Source: Bagarius yarrelli (lineage: Eukaryota; Chordata; Actinopteri; Siluriformes; Sisoridae). From it: a stretch of DNA of 64,000 bases. The position numbers and the translations under genes are program-made. Numbering within the stretch: the first letter of the stretch is position 1; every line of letters begins with the position of its first letter. A model generated the notes under the pieces. That model was given only the letters and a program-made list of their open reading frames with translations. It was not told the origin of the DNA and did no database searches. The stretch spans positions 457,501 to 521,500 of the forward strand of contig VCAZ01000137.1 of NCBI GenBank assembly GCA_005784505.1, read 5' to 3'. Of this stretch, positions 34,480 through 45,926 are shown in pieces.

Positions 34480-34990
34480 CACTTTAAGAACGCTTGTTTA
34501 TGGGCAGAAGTGGGGTAGCAGGGGTTCTACAGCGGCAGTAAAGACATCAGTCCTCAGCTGCACTCCTCTGGGACTCTGCCATAAAGCTGCAGACTTTTTC
34601 TTTTTTTTAGCGCTTTGTATTTCTTTAATTTTTTTTCTTTTTTTTTTTCTTCAGTGCAGTTACAGCAGAAATGTGCTTGCTGGCATTAAATGGCCATTCT
34701 AATGAGACTGAGGGCGGATGCGGGGTCAGATCCAGGGCTCGGCGCACCTTAAAACTCATTCACAGTGGAAACAAGTCGAAGCCAAAAAAAGGAAAAAGAA
34801 AAAAAAAAGGTTCCTACTGTAAAAGTACAGCATGCAGTAGATCAACGGTGGAAATATGAAGGTGATATCAGGATGAGATGAAATGAGGAGGTGAAATTTA
34901 TAGTCTCTCAGTAATAATGTGTGAGAGAAATGGGGTAAGTGTCTCGTTACAATGCTATGCACCGCCAGCCTGGTCATGGGCCACCATTTT
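34480..34990. other. unique stretch with A- and T-rich runs
   Basis: Mixed composition with T runs near 34600-34650 and an A-rich run near 34785-34808. No supported gene. Possibly regulatory, but nothing specific is visible. Confidence 0.35.
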
Positions 34991-35224
34991 CCAGACAGCC
35001 AATCACAGTAGAGTAAAAAACAGAGCGTCCATATTTTTTACCGCAGTCTCCTGAACATCACATCAGGGAAAATATGATAATTTTGCATAGCTGCTTGTGT
35101 GGATGAACAGACTTTGAATGTATTCTTTGTATTAACAGAAAAATAATACTGACATAATTTTGCTGAATAGCTCAATTCAGCCAATATTATTAATATTTCA
35201 ATATTAATAGTTTGTTGTTGTTTT

Positions 35225-35410
35225 TTCAATTGTACAAAATATATTTTGGGGTATTGTGGGTATTGTGGGTTATTGTTTGTGTACTACTGCTTGGTGAGTG
35301 TGTGTCCAAGTTTATGCTGGTGTTCTTGTTAAGCGAAGTTATAGTCAAGTTCATGTTTGTTGTTTTGTTTAGTGTTTATGTAGCAGGTTCATTATTGTAA
35401 ATAAACTGCA
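35225..35410 (+). repeat. family E repeat fragment
   Basis: GTTCATGTTTGTTGTTTTG and the end TTGTAAATAAACTGCA are shared with 48435-48540 (inverted) and, more loosely, 42110-42235. Near 35245 the phrase TATTGTGGG is repeated. Confidence 0.6.
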
Positions 35411-35567
35411 CCTTTGGGTTCTCAAACTCTGTAACTAAATACGTTACAGACATTTATATGAAGAAAAATATCCAAACAGATATAAGATACAAATGAACCA
35501 ACATAACACAATAACACTTTATTTATCTGCAACCTTGGGGCCTCACACATTTCCCTTAACCAATGTT

Positions 35568-35757
35568 TACATTTGCAGCATTTGGCAGACACCCTTATCC
35601 AGAGCGACTTACAATATTCCTTGTTATACAACTTAGCAATTGGGGGTTAAGGGCCTTGCTCAGGGGTCCAGCAGTGGTGGCTTGCCAGAGCTGGGAATTG
35701 AACCCACAACCTTCAGGTTGTTAATCAAACACCTTAACCATGAGCCACCAGTTCCCC
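35568..35757 (-). mobile_element. family A SINE, full length
   Basis: Reverse tail ATTTGCAGCATTTGGCAGAC, CCTTATCCAGAGCGACTTAC, TTATACAACTTAGCAATTGG, GGTTAAGGGCCTTGCTCAGG, GGGAATTGAACCCACAACCT, CACCTTAACCATGAGCCACC. Confidence 0.93.
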
Positions 35758-35954
35758 TGTTTAAAACCACATGTTTATCAACATGGTGTTGATTTAGATG
35801 TGAAGAACCAGACAACTTACATTTGGATGACTGGGTTTCAGGATTCAGGATCATCGTTGTAGACCTTCTTGTGGGGATCTGATTCATAGATTTTGTCTAA
35901 AGCAAGTCATTAGCAAATGCATGACAATGTTTTTTTTGCTCTTTTAGCAGATGC

Positions 35955-36076
35955 TAAAGTGGGAAGTGGTAGCTCGGTGGTTAAGGTGTTGGACTGCTAA
36001 ACAGAAGATTGTAGGTTTGATTTCCAGAACCACCAAGTTACCACGGCTACGCCCCTGAGCACGGCACTTAACCCTA
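35955..36076 (+). mobile_element. family A SINE, tail missing
   Basis: Head GGAAGTGGTAGCTCGGTGG, TTAAGGTGTTGGACTGCTAA, GTAGGTTTGATTTCC, CCCCTGAGCACGGCACTTAA; ends there. Confidence 0.87.
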
Positions 36077-36717
36077 TTAACACAACTCCAAACCTCTACA
36101 CTACAATCGCAACTGTACCACCTACAACATCTGGAGCAGTTCAGAATCAATATATATCTTAATATTAATATAACATCACAAAAAAAAACATTACAGAATA
36201 ATCAACATTTAAAGAAGTCAGTGTTATAACCTTGAAGGCTAGGAGACTTCGGTGGTAATCCGATGAATAATGGTTCGGAAAAAATTCACCGTAACTGTCT
36301 GAGACCGAGTTAATTTCTCCTCCTCCGTCAGCCATTGTGGGCCTAAAAATTCTAATTCAACTGTATAGACTTTCGAAAAGCGAGGCAGTTTTACTTGATC
36401 AGCAATCAGAGAGGAAAAAGAATTGAGCTTGATGAAAATTATTAGACAATCCAATTTCCCTAGTTGAGAAGACAGTTCTGGGCGTAAGGACCTGATCACA
36501 ATGAAGGCAATTAACAAAGCAGCACATAGAAACTAAAATCTGATTGGACAAAAATCTAATATCCATCACTACGAAGCATGAGATACGAAATAAGAGAATG
36601 AACTGTTGGATAAATTAATACAATTTAATGAAAGTAATATCGTAACTAGAGTTGGTTGTAAAGTAGTTTTAGAACCTCAGTGATTCTGATAGTGTTTAGA
36701 ACAGATGACTGACCTGC

Positions 36718-36795
36718 ACTGACCACCACTGGTATATATTTATAATATAGATATATTATATACTATATATATCATATTATACTATTATATTTATA
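36718..36795. repeat. AT-rich simple sequence
   Basis: Imperfect TATA/ATAT low-complexity block. Confidence 0.8.
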
Positions 36796-36940
36796 TTACT
36801 GGAATTAGACTCGAGAAACAAGTTGATTAAAACCAAACCGACCGGTTTATTAAAAGAACAAAAGATCTTTAGCCAAACAAATACCTTAAACATACAGGGT
36901 TACCCTGAACACAGGAGATACCAAGTCACGGGATCGCACT

Positions 36941-37003
36941 AGGAAGCAAGGAAACGAGGAGTCTGTATATAAGAAGAACTTGAGGAAGCAAGGAAACGAG
37001 GAG
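36941..37003. repeat. 21-bp direct repeat, 42 bp apart
   Basis: The 21-mer beginning AGGAAGCAAGGAAACGAGGA occurs at 36941-36961 and 36983-37003 without mismatch, within a purine-rich region (36900-37130) that may belong to an unidentified repeat. Confidence 0.9.
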
Positions 37004-37149
37004 CTGGAGACAAGGAAATAAGAAGAAATGGAAGTTGAAAAGAGCACGAAGGAGAATTGCTTGGAATGACAAAACGGAAATCGCGGGAGTGAGTCTGACA
37101 CGAAATCGAGAGAGGACAAAGGAATCTGTGACAGTTGGTATTGCATCAG

Positions 37150-38900
37150 GTGCGGTGCTGTGTATATTTGGGCATAACTAGGTTAGGTAGAGGTGGGCAA
37201 CTTGACACTGCGGTGCTCATCAGTTCCTTCCTGTGATTCACTAGACATGCAGCAACACAGCTAATAATTGCATTCTGTCTGCATCTATTTACACATTATG
37301 AATATGGCACTCTGTTTATTTGCAATTGTGGCCGTTGCATTAAATGATGTTGTGTTTTCTTAGGAAACTGTTATTGCAGCTGACTCACATTCTAACATCC
37401 CTGACAAACATTACAGAGGCAGTTTCATTTACATTTATTCATTTACATGTTAACCATGCCAACTATTTCGATGGTATAATATTTTGATTCGAAATTTATC
37501 AATAAAATGAACACACACACGTCACCTATCAAATATGGCAGACGCTTTCATCTAAAGTGACTTACGGCTGAGCACATTGCTGGTTACCGAACAGAAGAAA
37601 ACACAATGCACCTCCAATTTTACAACAAATCTTGGTCTTGAAATGAAATGACTGCAAAATGAGCGCAGAAATTGAAATGTAGGGAAGTTTGGCAGCAAAG
37701 AAAAATGGCAAAAGATGAACTTAGGAAAACAAACTGTTGGAAAGGTTTTGCCAGGAAATAGAAGGTTTGTCGCCTGACTGAAGGAACAAATATGTCAATC
37801 ATAACAAAGGTGAATATTACTGTCAGAGAAAATGGTGAAAGGAGTGGTTGGAGAAGAGTGTAAATGCAAAAGAGTTTTTGGTTGATGGGAACTTACAGCC
37901 CATCCCAGGAGATTTGGAGCACATGTAAGGGTAGACCATGTCCAGATTCCAAGTCATTGCAGATTACAAATTACACACTACAGACAATTCACAAGTGCGA
38001 ATCGGTTTTTAACGCTTGTCTTTGGTCCAGACACAAAGGGCAGGAATAGAACCTCCAAGAAGAGACATGCAAGACCAACAAACTTACATCTAAACCACTA
38101 AAGCTCCATATTTGTGGTATTTAATTAAAAAACTTTTATGGACACCTAACCATCAGATCCATGTGTGATTTCTATCCAAAATGTTGCTACAGATTTGGAG
38201 GCAAACAGTTAAATGTATGTCTAAAATGTATGTTGTAGCATTACATTATCCCTCCACCGGAACTAAGAGACTTAAACACTCAGCTTTATTAAGACATGGT
38301 GTAATATGATTGAAGTGGAAAAACTCGTTGTGTTCTGCACAAAGCCCTGACGTTCACACCACTAAAACACCTTTGGGATGAACTGGAAGCCTGATCTCAC
38401 CAATACTATTGTGGCTGAATGAACACATATCTCACATTTAAGCTCCAAACTGTAGTGAAAATCCTTAGTAGATAAGTTAAGCTTGAACTAACAACAAAAT
38501 AAAAAGTAAATCCAGAATAAGATGTATTAAATCGCATGTTTATGATGGTCAGGTGTCCACAAACTTTTGGCAAAACAGTGTCTTGTATTCGTCTAATTTC
38601 CGAATAGTAAAAAGGTAAAATTTGCAAACATTTATATATGTTATGTCTATTTTTTATGTTATTCAAAAATTGGTATAATTGTTCACGAAGGATGTGCAAT
38701 TATTTAACTGCACATGTGGGACTGAATAATGGTAGAGTTATGAGATGTCTGTTTGAAGCAGAACCCTTATCTACCACCTGTATTAAAAATTGAAAGACAG
38801 ACAGGTCTCTTAAAAAGGACTGGTATTTTGTGTTAAAAGTGGTTAAAAAAAAAAAAAAAAGATAGCCTTTAAATGTTAAAATGTCATATGACATTGTTGT
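37150..38900. other. stretch with little recognised content
   Basis: A degraded family A SINE tail sits at 37527-37570 (ATGGCAGACGCTTTCATC). The rest is unclassified; an A16 run lies near 38848. No supported gene. Confidence 0.5.
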
Positions 38901-38917
38901 GCTTGTCTTAATTTAAA

Positions 38918-39100
38918 TTTACATTCACTGCATTTTGAAGACGTCCTCATCCAGAGCAATTTATATTCATCTCATTTATACAACTGTTAGTTAGGGGCCT
39001 TGCTCAGGGGCCCAACAGTGGCAACTTGGTGGTGCTGGGAATCGAACGCTGATCTTTCAGATATCAGTCAAACACCTTAACCTCTGAGCCACGACTTTCC
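38918..39100 (-). mobile_element. family A SINE, near full length
   Basis: Reverse tail TTACATTCACTGCATTTTGA, CCTCATCCAGAGCAATTTAT, GGGGCCTTGCTCAGGGGCCC, TTGGTGGTGCTGGGAATCGA, CACCTTAACCTCTGAGCCAC. Confidence 0.9.
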
Positions 39101-39425
39101 TCTGTCTCATCCACCCCCTTTTAATCATTGTTAATGATTATTAATGCTCATGTCCCTTGTGATTAGTTTCACTGTGTCACCTGTCTGTTGATCTCATCCC
39201 TCACTGTTTGTCTGCATTCTCACTATTACATGTTACTAGTTATAAACTGTGCCCATTATGTTATTTTGTCCCAGTTTCTTCAGCTAGTTTTGGTTCTGGT
39301 GCCTTTGGCCATCTGTTGCGTTGATGAACTCATTTTTACCTGTTTATTTTGTCTGCCTGTGCTTTGTCTTCTGCCTTAATATTAAACATTCTACAGAGAA
39401 AAACCCAAATAAAGACCATCGTCTC
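39101..39425 (+). repeat. possible retroposon fragment ending AATAAAGACC
   Basis: Sequence rich in CTGTCTGT/GTTTGTCTGC phrases, ending with TTAATATTAAACATTC and AAATAAAGACCATCG, a layout resembling the family E copies at 42.0 and 48.6 kb. Assignment is tentative. Confidence 0.35.
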
Positions 39426-39594
39426 TTCCACTGTACACAAATATAAATCTAAGTGATCTCTTAATGCATTCATTCATTTTCTTATTTAATTGTGAACATC
39501 GGATGTGAATTTTTCCACAGGTTGATATAATTCTTTAGGGTCTTAATGAAAAGTATATTATATACTTTCATTAAAAATTCGCATTGGTAGTTTA

Positions 39595-40317
39595 AGGCTG
39601 CATTAACACTGCATGTATCATGTGACCAAATTCTGATTTTTTTCCTCTGATATTTGATATCTGATATTTACAGTTGGGTTTCTGGTCTCATTTATATGTG
39701 GTAATAAATAAAATATGAATCAGATACGTTCATTAGCGTCTGTCATGTAAACAAAGATTAGATTTTAACCTGTTAATGTGAGTCAAATATCACTGAATAA
39801 ATGACGATGGCGCATGACGTCAACTCAGGTGGACTCCAACAGCGACATATAATAATTTAACACAGCTGTGGATTTTAATATTTTTTATTTTACTTCCTTT
39901 CAATTCTATTTTGTCTGTTAACAGATAAAAAATTAACACACAATAATAATAAAAGATATTTATTATATAGCAATCAATGCTACATTCGTGCAGACTGTAA
40001 TAAGGGCTCACTTTTTGTTTTATTTTCTCCTCCTAAAGAGATCATTGTTTTACCGGCCTTTAAATATGAAGTGAAAGCTGGAAATACCGAATAATCGTTT
40101 CATCTTTGTCTATTGCGTTAATTGATTATTGCACAGTTTTTCCTTACTTTTCTGCTCAGTACGTCTACATTGGGTTGTTTTGCTGTGTATAGTGTAAATG
40201 CAGATATCGGATACGGATCAGTTTTAAAAGATAATAATGTAAGCGGATCATCAAAAAAATCAGATATAGTCACAAAACCGGAATTGGGCATCAAGACCTG
40301 CAGTGTAAACGCAGCCT
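39595..40317. mobile_element. 723-bp MITE with AGGCTGC...GCAGCCT inverted ends
   Basis: Left terminus AGGCTGCATTAACACTGCA (39595-39613) and right terminus 40299-40317 are inverted copies at 17 of 19 positions. The interior has GATATCTGATATT-like and CAGATATCGGATACGG words, and no transposase. Fragments at 16.0 and 27.6 kb show that it is a family. TTAA precedes the left end; TGAG follows the right, so the target duplication is unclear. Confidence 0.75.
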
Positions 40318-40754
40318 GAGTGATTTTAAACATACTTTGATGTCAAGACAACCGCAGGTCTTGTGCAGTGTTACCGATATGCAGTGATTAGTACCTGCAC
40401 TGAAAGGACAACCAGTAAAACTGTGACAGGATCATGAGTGTGTGGATTATTGAGGTGTAGAAAACGAAGGTCAGTCCATTTAGCCTGATGTCCTTAAAGA
40501 GCTGCTATAGCAGAAATAGCTGAAATAGTAAATGCAGAAACATGTCAGAACACACAGTGTGTCATAGATGCAGAGCAGTCGGGGGGACCATGCTGATTCC
40601 TGTCCTCTGGCAAAAGTGTCTGCAATGAACACATAAACTGGGGACAGCAGAGCAATGAAAGAAGACAGCCTGGTGTGATGAATAAAGGGTTTTTATATTA
40701 TATGGACAGTCATGTGTAAAAAATAAGTGAAATCATTATGCACTATGGTAAATG

Positions 40755-40787
40755 GGTAATCCGGTGGTAATCCGGTGGTAATCCGGT
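40755..40787. repeat. three perfect 11-bp tandem copies
   Basis: GGTAATCCGGT repeated three times head to tail. Confidence 0.95.
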
Positions 40788-40979
40788 ACCCTTTTAGAAA
40801 TATAATGCTCTCTGTCACTCAAATTGTTTAGGAATGGTTTGACATAAATAAGATTTGACCTTCATATCCTCCACCACATACACTGGCACATACATGGCAC
40901 TATTGTGCGCCGTGTTTCCTGGGTTTGATCCGGCTTTCTGCCCGCCGCCACCCACCGTTTCATCTCTATCTTTTGAATA

Positions 40980-41478
40980 TTTTTACATCACTGCTGCGCT
41001 TCCTCCAATGGCTTCCAGTAGCTGCACACATCAGATTCAGAACACTGATGTTTGCCTACAAAGCCAAAAACAGTTCAGCCCCCACATATCTCCAAGCACT
41101 CTTTACTCCTCGTGTTGCCCCACACTCCCTCAGATCCACAATCACCGCTCGACTAGTCACACCATTTCCTAAAAAGCAAGGTAGATCTGCCTCAAGACTT
41201 TGGCACCAAGATGGTGGAATAAACTTTCCCATTAATGTCAGAGCAGCAGAGACTTTAACTGTCTTCAAGAGACTCAAATACCTGCACTTGAGAATTAATA
41301 AAAATACATAAATAAAATCAAATCTTTGCTGCTCTTTTCACCAGTTTTGGTGGTTGTTACATTTGGTGGTTGTTATTTTGATTTGTTATCTATTGTACCG
41401 TATTGAGCTGTTTAATGATGAGACTCAAAGCACATTTGTAGTGCGTCTGCTAAATTCTGTAAATGTAAATGAATAAAG
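40980..41478 (+). pseudogene. LINE ORF2 C-terminus with intact 3' tail
   Basis: One open frame from about 40985 to 41310 reads LQWLPVAAHIRFRTLMFAYK, APHSLRSTITARLVTPF, SASRLWHQDGGINFPINVRA and AETLTVFKRLKYLHL, the C-terminal hallmark of fish L2/CR1-like ORF2. It is 5'-truncated, as LINE copies usually are. The 3' end, 41446-41470, reads GCGTCTGCTAAATTCTGTAA and continues ATGTAAATG, the same tail as the family A SINEs. Less decayed than the copies at 22-25 and 32 kb. Confidence 0.87.
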
Positions 41479-41649
41479 GCAAATGCCCAAAAATATAACT
41501 AAAAAACATACCCTTCAGAACACCTACCACCTGACACCATGAACACCTCCCCTTCCCCCAACTCATGAAAACTGAAAATCTTTGTAAGTACTTTAAGGTT
41601 TATGTTTCATGTTCTGATCTTATTTTAGTTTATAACATGTAATGTTTTT

Positions 41650-41901
41650 CATTCATTAATATATTTATCTTCTATACCCGCTTATTCCCTAATTTAGGGT
41701 AACAGGGATCTGCTGGAGTCTATCCCAGCCGTCTCTGTAAGAAAGAACAGAGAGAAATGCAGGACAGCCAGTCTATCACAGGGCCACACACACAGTCTTA
41801 CACGCACTCCTAAATGCAATTTGGAACCAACAATCAATTTAACATGCATTTCCTTCTTGCTGTAAAGCAACAATTCTAATCACTGACCCACTGTGCTGCC
41901 A
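41650..41901 (-). mobile_element. V-SINE-like element with core deletion
   Basis: Reverse: TATCTTCTATACCCGCTTAT, AACAGGGATCTGCTGGAGTC, CCAGTCTATCACAGGGCCAC, CAATTTGGAACCAACAATCA, then a jump to the head (CTAATCACTGACCCACTGTG), so the core is missing. Confidence 0.87.
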
Positions 41902-41924
41902 TGTCATGTTTTTGAGTTGTTTAT

Positions 41925-42235
41925 GTTTCTGTCATTTGTTTACTCCCTGTCTTTAATGTGTCACGTGACCTTTATTTCTCATGTGTTTCTTGTCATGTGA
42001 TCCTCTTGTCTATGTGCTGTGTTCCTATTGGTCAGTCTTTTGTATTTATAGCCTTTGTGTTTCCCTTTGTCTTTGTTGAGGATTTCGGTTGTGTCCCTGT
42101 AGTTCTTTGCAGTTAAGTTTATGTTTGTTGTTTGCTTTATGCTTGTGCTAATGCTTGAGCTAAGCTAAGTCAACTCACATCTAGGTTAGTTTATGTTTAT
42201 TGCTTCTGTTCACATTGTAAATGAACAATTCTGAG
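41925..42235 (+). repeat. family E repeat
   Basis: Contains GTTTATGTTTGTTGTTTGC and CACATTGTAAATGAAC, and a body (CCTCTTGTCTATGTGCTGTG, CCTATTGGTCAGTC, GTATTTATAGCC) that parallels the inverted copy at 48.55-48.80 kb. The CTATTGGTCAG plus TATTTATAG pair resembles a promoter, so an LTR or similar retroposon end is possible. Confidence 0.55.
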
Positions 42236-42445
42236 TTTGATAAATGCAGGTGAGTGGGCTATACAAACCACCTGCAGTAACACACTCTTTTCACTGCATG
42301 AACACCAGACACTTTATACACACTCCCTCACACAAAGACTCAATATAATAATACATGTTTACTAAAATCATCTTGCACTAAACGCTGCTTCCCCTAAAAT
42401 ATCTCTTTATCTCACAATTTCATTTACAGTTTCTGTGTACAATCT

Positions 42446-42449
<4 letters not shown>

Positions 42450-42479
<30 letters not shown>
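42450..42479. repeat. (GT)15 microsatellite
   Basis: Uninterrupted GT run. Confidence 0.95.
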
Positions 42480-42482
<3 letters not shown>

Positions 42483-42609
42483 ATTAACTGTTGTATTGGT
42501 CTGAAATTATTTTTCTTATACCTTTATTGTTTATATTTATGTTTGATTAGTATGTAGCACTGGAATCCCATGGGACACATTCCGTTCCACTATATGTCCA
42601 CATCTGTAG

Positions 42610-42797
42610 CACATGTAGGGACGTGGTGGCTTAGTGGTTAAGGTGTTGGACTGATATCAAAAAGACCGGGGTTTGATTCCCAGCACCACCAAGCCACCAC
42701 TGCTTGGCCCCTGAGCCCCCAATTGCTCAGTTGTATAAAAAAAGAGATGAATGTTAAGTTGCTCCAAATAAGGACGTCTGCCAAATGTTAATGTAAC
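42610..42797 (+). mobile_element. family A SINE, full length
   Basis: Head GTGGTGGCTTAGTGGTTAAG, GTGTTGGACTGATATC, GGGGTTTGATTCCCAGCACC, GGCCCCTGAGCCCCCAATTG (short deletion of AAGGCCCTTAA), tail GGACGTCTGCCAAATG. Confidence 0.92.
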
Positions 42798-43650
42798 AGA
42801 ATGACAAATAAAGTGTAAATTGACTACAGATGTTTTGTGGAGTCCATTACTTGATGGTTCAAAGATGTTTTTAACACTTTTAAATATTTTTTAAAGACTT
42901 ATTTCATTTTAACTCACACCAAAAGCCACACAGTCTCAAACTGTTTAATAAAACGTGTACAAACTTCCACTTTATAAGTTTAATACAAAAAATGTTCTGT
43001 ACAGTTTTATACACAATTTATTTCTCTTTTATTTATTAGAGTCTGATTCCAGTCCGGGTCACAAGCAATCTATCGTCTGGAACACTGGGCAGGAATTCAG
43101 GCAGGCGGAAAACATTCACACCTAAATGACAATTTAATGTCGATAACATGCCACCTGTATGTTTTTGGGAAGGTGGAAGGAAAGCAGACAAGCTGAAGTA
43201 ATTGTTGCTGAAGCAAAAAAAAAACAACTGCTGGACATCTGAGAAATTGTTAAACTGGAAAAATTCTTTGGAATAAAAATAAGCTAGAAATCAATTCTAA
43301 TTTCATCAACTTCATTAACTGATTAGGAGCTTTGCGTGTGCTGTAATGACCCTGAAATTACATCCCAGTGCTAAACAGCATCATCTAAAAATAAATAAAT
43401 TAAAATAAAAGAGTTTATGAAATGTCAGGGCAATGTTAATTAGTTAGTTGTTACTAATCATGATTTTGTGCAAACAGAACTCAGTTGGAAATAACGAGAA
43501 AGAAGGAATAATGTTTCTGCACTGCACAACTGCTATATATTTAGCAGAAAAGACATTTTTAAACTTTCCATACATTTTTACATTAAAATCCTGGGTTTGT
43601 ATTAATACACTGGTTCGAATACATTATCGTTCTTCTGAAACACACAACTT

Positions 43651-44170
43651 TTAGTCATTTTTATTTGTTATGCGCTTTTAATGGTGGACATTGTCTCAAA
43701 GCAGCTTTACACAGATAAATTTAGTAAGTTTCATAAGTGTAAGTTTGTCAATAATGAATAAACCGGTGATGACTGTGTCAAGAAAAACTCCCTGAGATGA
43801 AATGAGGAACTAGACTGAAGCGAGAACCCATCCTCATCTGGGGGACACCGAATGCTTGTTTATTACAGTTAAATAATGTTGAGGTGCAGTGATGATGATC
43901 AAATGTAATGTAAAGTGTAGTTTTGGGTCAGTGAAGCAGAGTGAGTCCCAGTCCATCTTTAGAGCTCCTCAAATTCGAGAAAAGGGGGCAGAAAATTGGC
44001 CACTGGTAGCTCAGGGGCAGGAGAGAGAGAGAAAGATGGATTATTAAGTGTATTGTTGTGTGAAAGTTAAAGACATTGTGTAGTTGGGGACTCCAGCAAG
44101 ACTAGCGATGGCAGCATAACTAAAAGGGAGAGTCTAATGGAACATCCAATGATGACTTAAATGCCCAATG
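43651..44170 (-). repeat. family D repeat, long copy
   Basis: Reads (plus strand) TTATTTGTTATGCGCTTTTA, ACATTGTCTCAAAGCAGCTT, ACTCCCTGAGATGAAATGAG, ACCCATCCTCATCTGGGGGA, AGTGTAGTTTTGGGTCAGTG, CCAGTCCATCTTTAGAGCTC, GACTCCAGCAAGACTAGCGA. The same blocks recur at 54.3 and 57.1 kb. Confidence 0.85.
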
Positions 44171-44699
44171 TAAACCTGTGTAAACTAAAAACATAGCTGA
44201 TGAGAACTAGTACACACGCACACACTCCCATGCTCCATATCACCTAGCTACTGTACTCAGCTGTTGGCTATCACAAGCACACTATATAAAAGATTGAGAA
44301 AGTAAGTGCTAATTGTCTGATGTTACCATGTCTGGGATTTTGTATTGGATGACCAGATTACCAACTATTTGCTTTGTTTGAGTTTACAGTCGTAATCTGC
44401 TTTCCCCTCCGAATTACCCTTTGACCTGTTGTGAATAATGTTTATTGTTCACTTAGACTTTTTATACACACGTAGCTGCTAAAATGCTAAAGCAATAAAA
44501 GGTATTGACTTGTTTTGAAGACAAATTTAGTCTTAAATAAGTACAAAAAGATGAAAGTATTTAATTAAAATCGTTCAATAATAAAATAAAAAATCTTTTG
44601 GAAACAAAGTGTGATGAAAAGTAAAAAAAAACTGCTGAAATAAGAAAAATAATTACTTATTAGTAGTTAGATTCACTTTTATTTTATAATAACACCTTG

Positions 44700-45140
44700 T
44701 GGTGGATTATGATTATAAATCATTTTCCTATAACAGCACGACACACGACACGTGGTGTTTTTCGCTAATGACGCTTCGATGCATTCCCTTTAATAGCGTT
44801 TCTCAGATTAGCATTAAACGTGTTTGAAGCTCGAACAGAAAACGGATCATTGTCATACGTCCACACAACCTGGGATGGATTATTTACTTTCTCCTGAAAA
44901 TCCATATGAATGCCTTTAAGTGAAGGTTTGCATCATCGCTTATTGTTGAGTGTGTGAGCCAATCGCATCTGCTTTTTGTGCGCTTTTATTTTCAACACAT
45001 CTCGGATGTCACATTAATGACGTCTGTTAATGAATTTATTTTGACAGCCTCACATTCCACTCGATAAAGATAACAGAAATAATAATGGTAGAAACTGAAC
45101 TTTATTATATTACAGTTAAAGAGTTCCAGCTTTTCTCCTC
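44700..45140. promoter_or_regulatory. candidate conserved non-coding island
   Basis: Repeat-free block with many long mixed words and homeodomain-like TAATGAC/TTAATGA cores (44765, 45015, 45030), plus a region rich in CpG for its surroundings (44740-44860). No open frame of note. Composition evidence only. Confidence 0.33.
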
Positions 45141-45444
45141 AAAACTAACTGTCAGAATGGATCAACAGCAGAAGAGGAAATTGCTTTGATGTGTACAGAT
45201 GCAGTGCTGCATTAAATGATGAATGAGTGCATCATTAGTAGAAATTAGAACCGATAGCCAAAGTTACTGTATATTCATCATACAGAGCATCATGTGCTGT
45301 ACTGTATGTGTACAAGTTCTTACTGTAGCCCAGCTTCTGCCTTGGACAAAGTCAGGACTCCAGACCACCAACTACAAACATAACCGACAGGAACTACAAC
45401 TTCTAAACTCCACACACACTCCTATGCTCCACTTTAACCTGGGA

Positions 45445-45665
45445 CAGTGGGGGCCAAATGGTTAAGGCGCTGAGTCATTGATCGGAAGACCAGGAAGACC
45501 TGGTTTCAAGCCCTGCCACCACTACCAGTCGGCCACTGTTGGGTCCTTGAGCAAGATCCTTAACCCTTTCCTGCTCCAGGGGTGATGTATCTGACCCTGC
45601 GCTCTGACCCCAACTTACTAAACTGGGATATGTGAAGCAATGTGCTGTAGAGGAAATATGACACC
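45445..45665 (+). mobile_element. second type of tRNA-derived SINE
   Basis: Head CCAAATGGTTAAGGCGCTGA, CATTGATCGGAAGACC (with a duplicated AGACC word), GGTTTCAAGCCC (B box-like), CGGCCACTGTTGGGTCCTTG, GATCCTTAACCC, CCTGCGCTCTGACCCCAACT, GGGATATGTGAAGCAATGTG and CTGTAGAGGAAATATGACA. The last part differs wholly from family A, so it uses a different tail. Confidence 0.8.
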
Positions 45666-45926
45666 TTTAGTCTGAAACTTTGCGAAGTAAACGTTCACTT
45701 GGTTCACCTACCAAACCTTTTCTTGGCTGGTGTTTGCACATCCCCCCAACCCCCGACCCTTTCATGTTAGTGGATTACAAGCTTGTTGGCTGATTTGGGT
45801 TACTCAACCTTGTTATTAGGGTCTCTAAAAATTTGCACTTGCATCCGCCTCCACAACTGTTCTGTAACACACACACACACCCTAAGAGGGACCATGAACT
45901 ATTCCTCAGCGAGATATTATACAGAA

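Noticed and set aside
43030..43145. Reversed SINE/LINE tail
   Set aside because: CCAGTCCGGGTCACAAGC and AACACTGGGC resemble retroposon tails, but the order of blocks could not be matched to a family.
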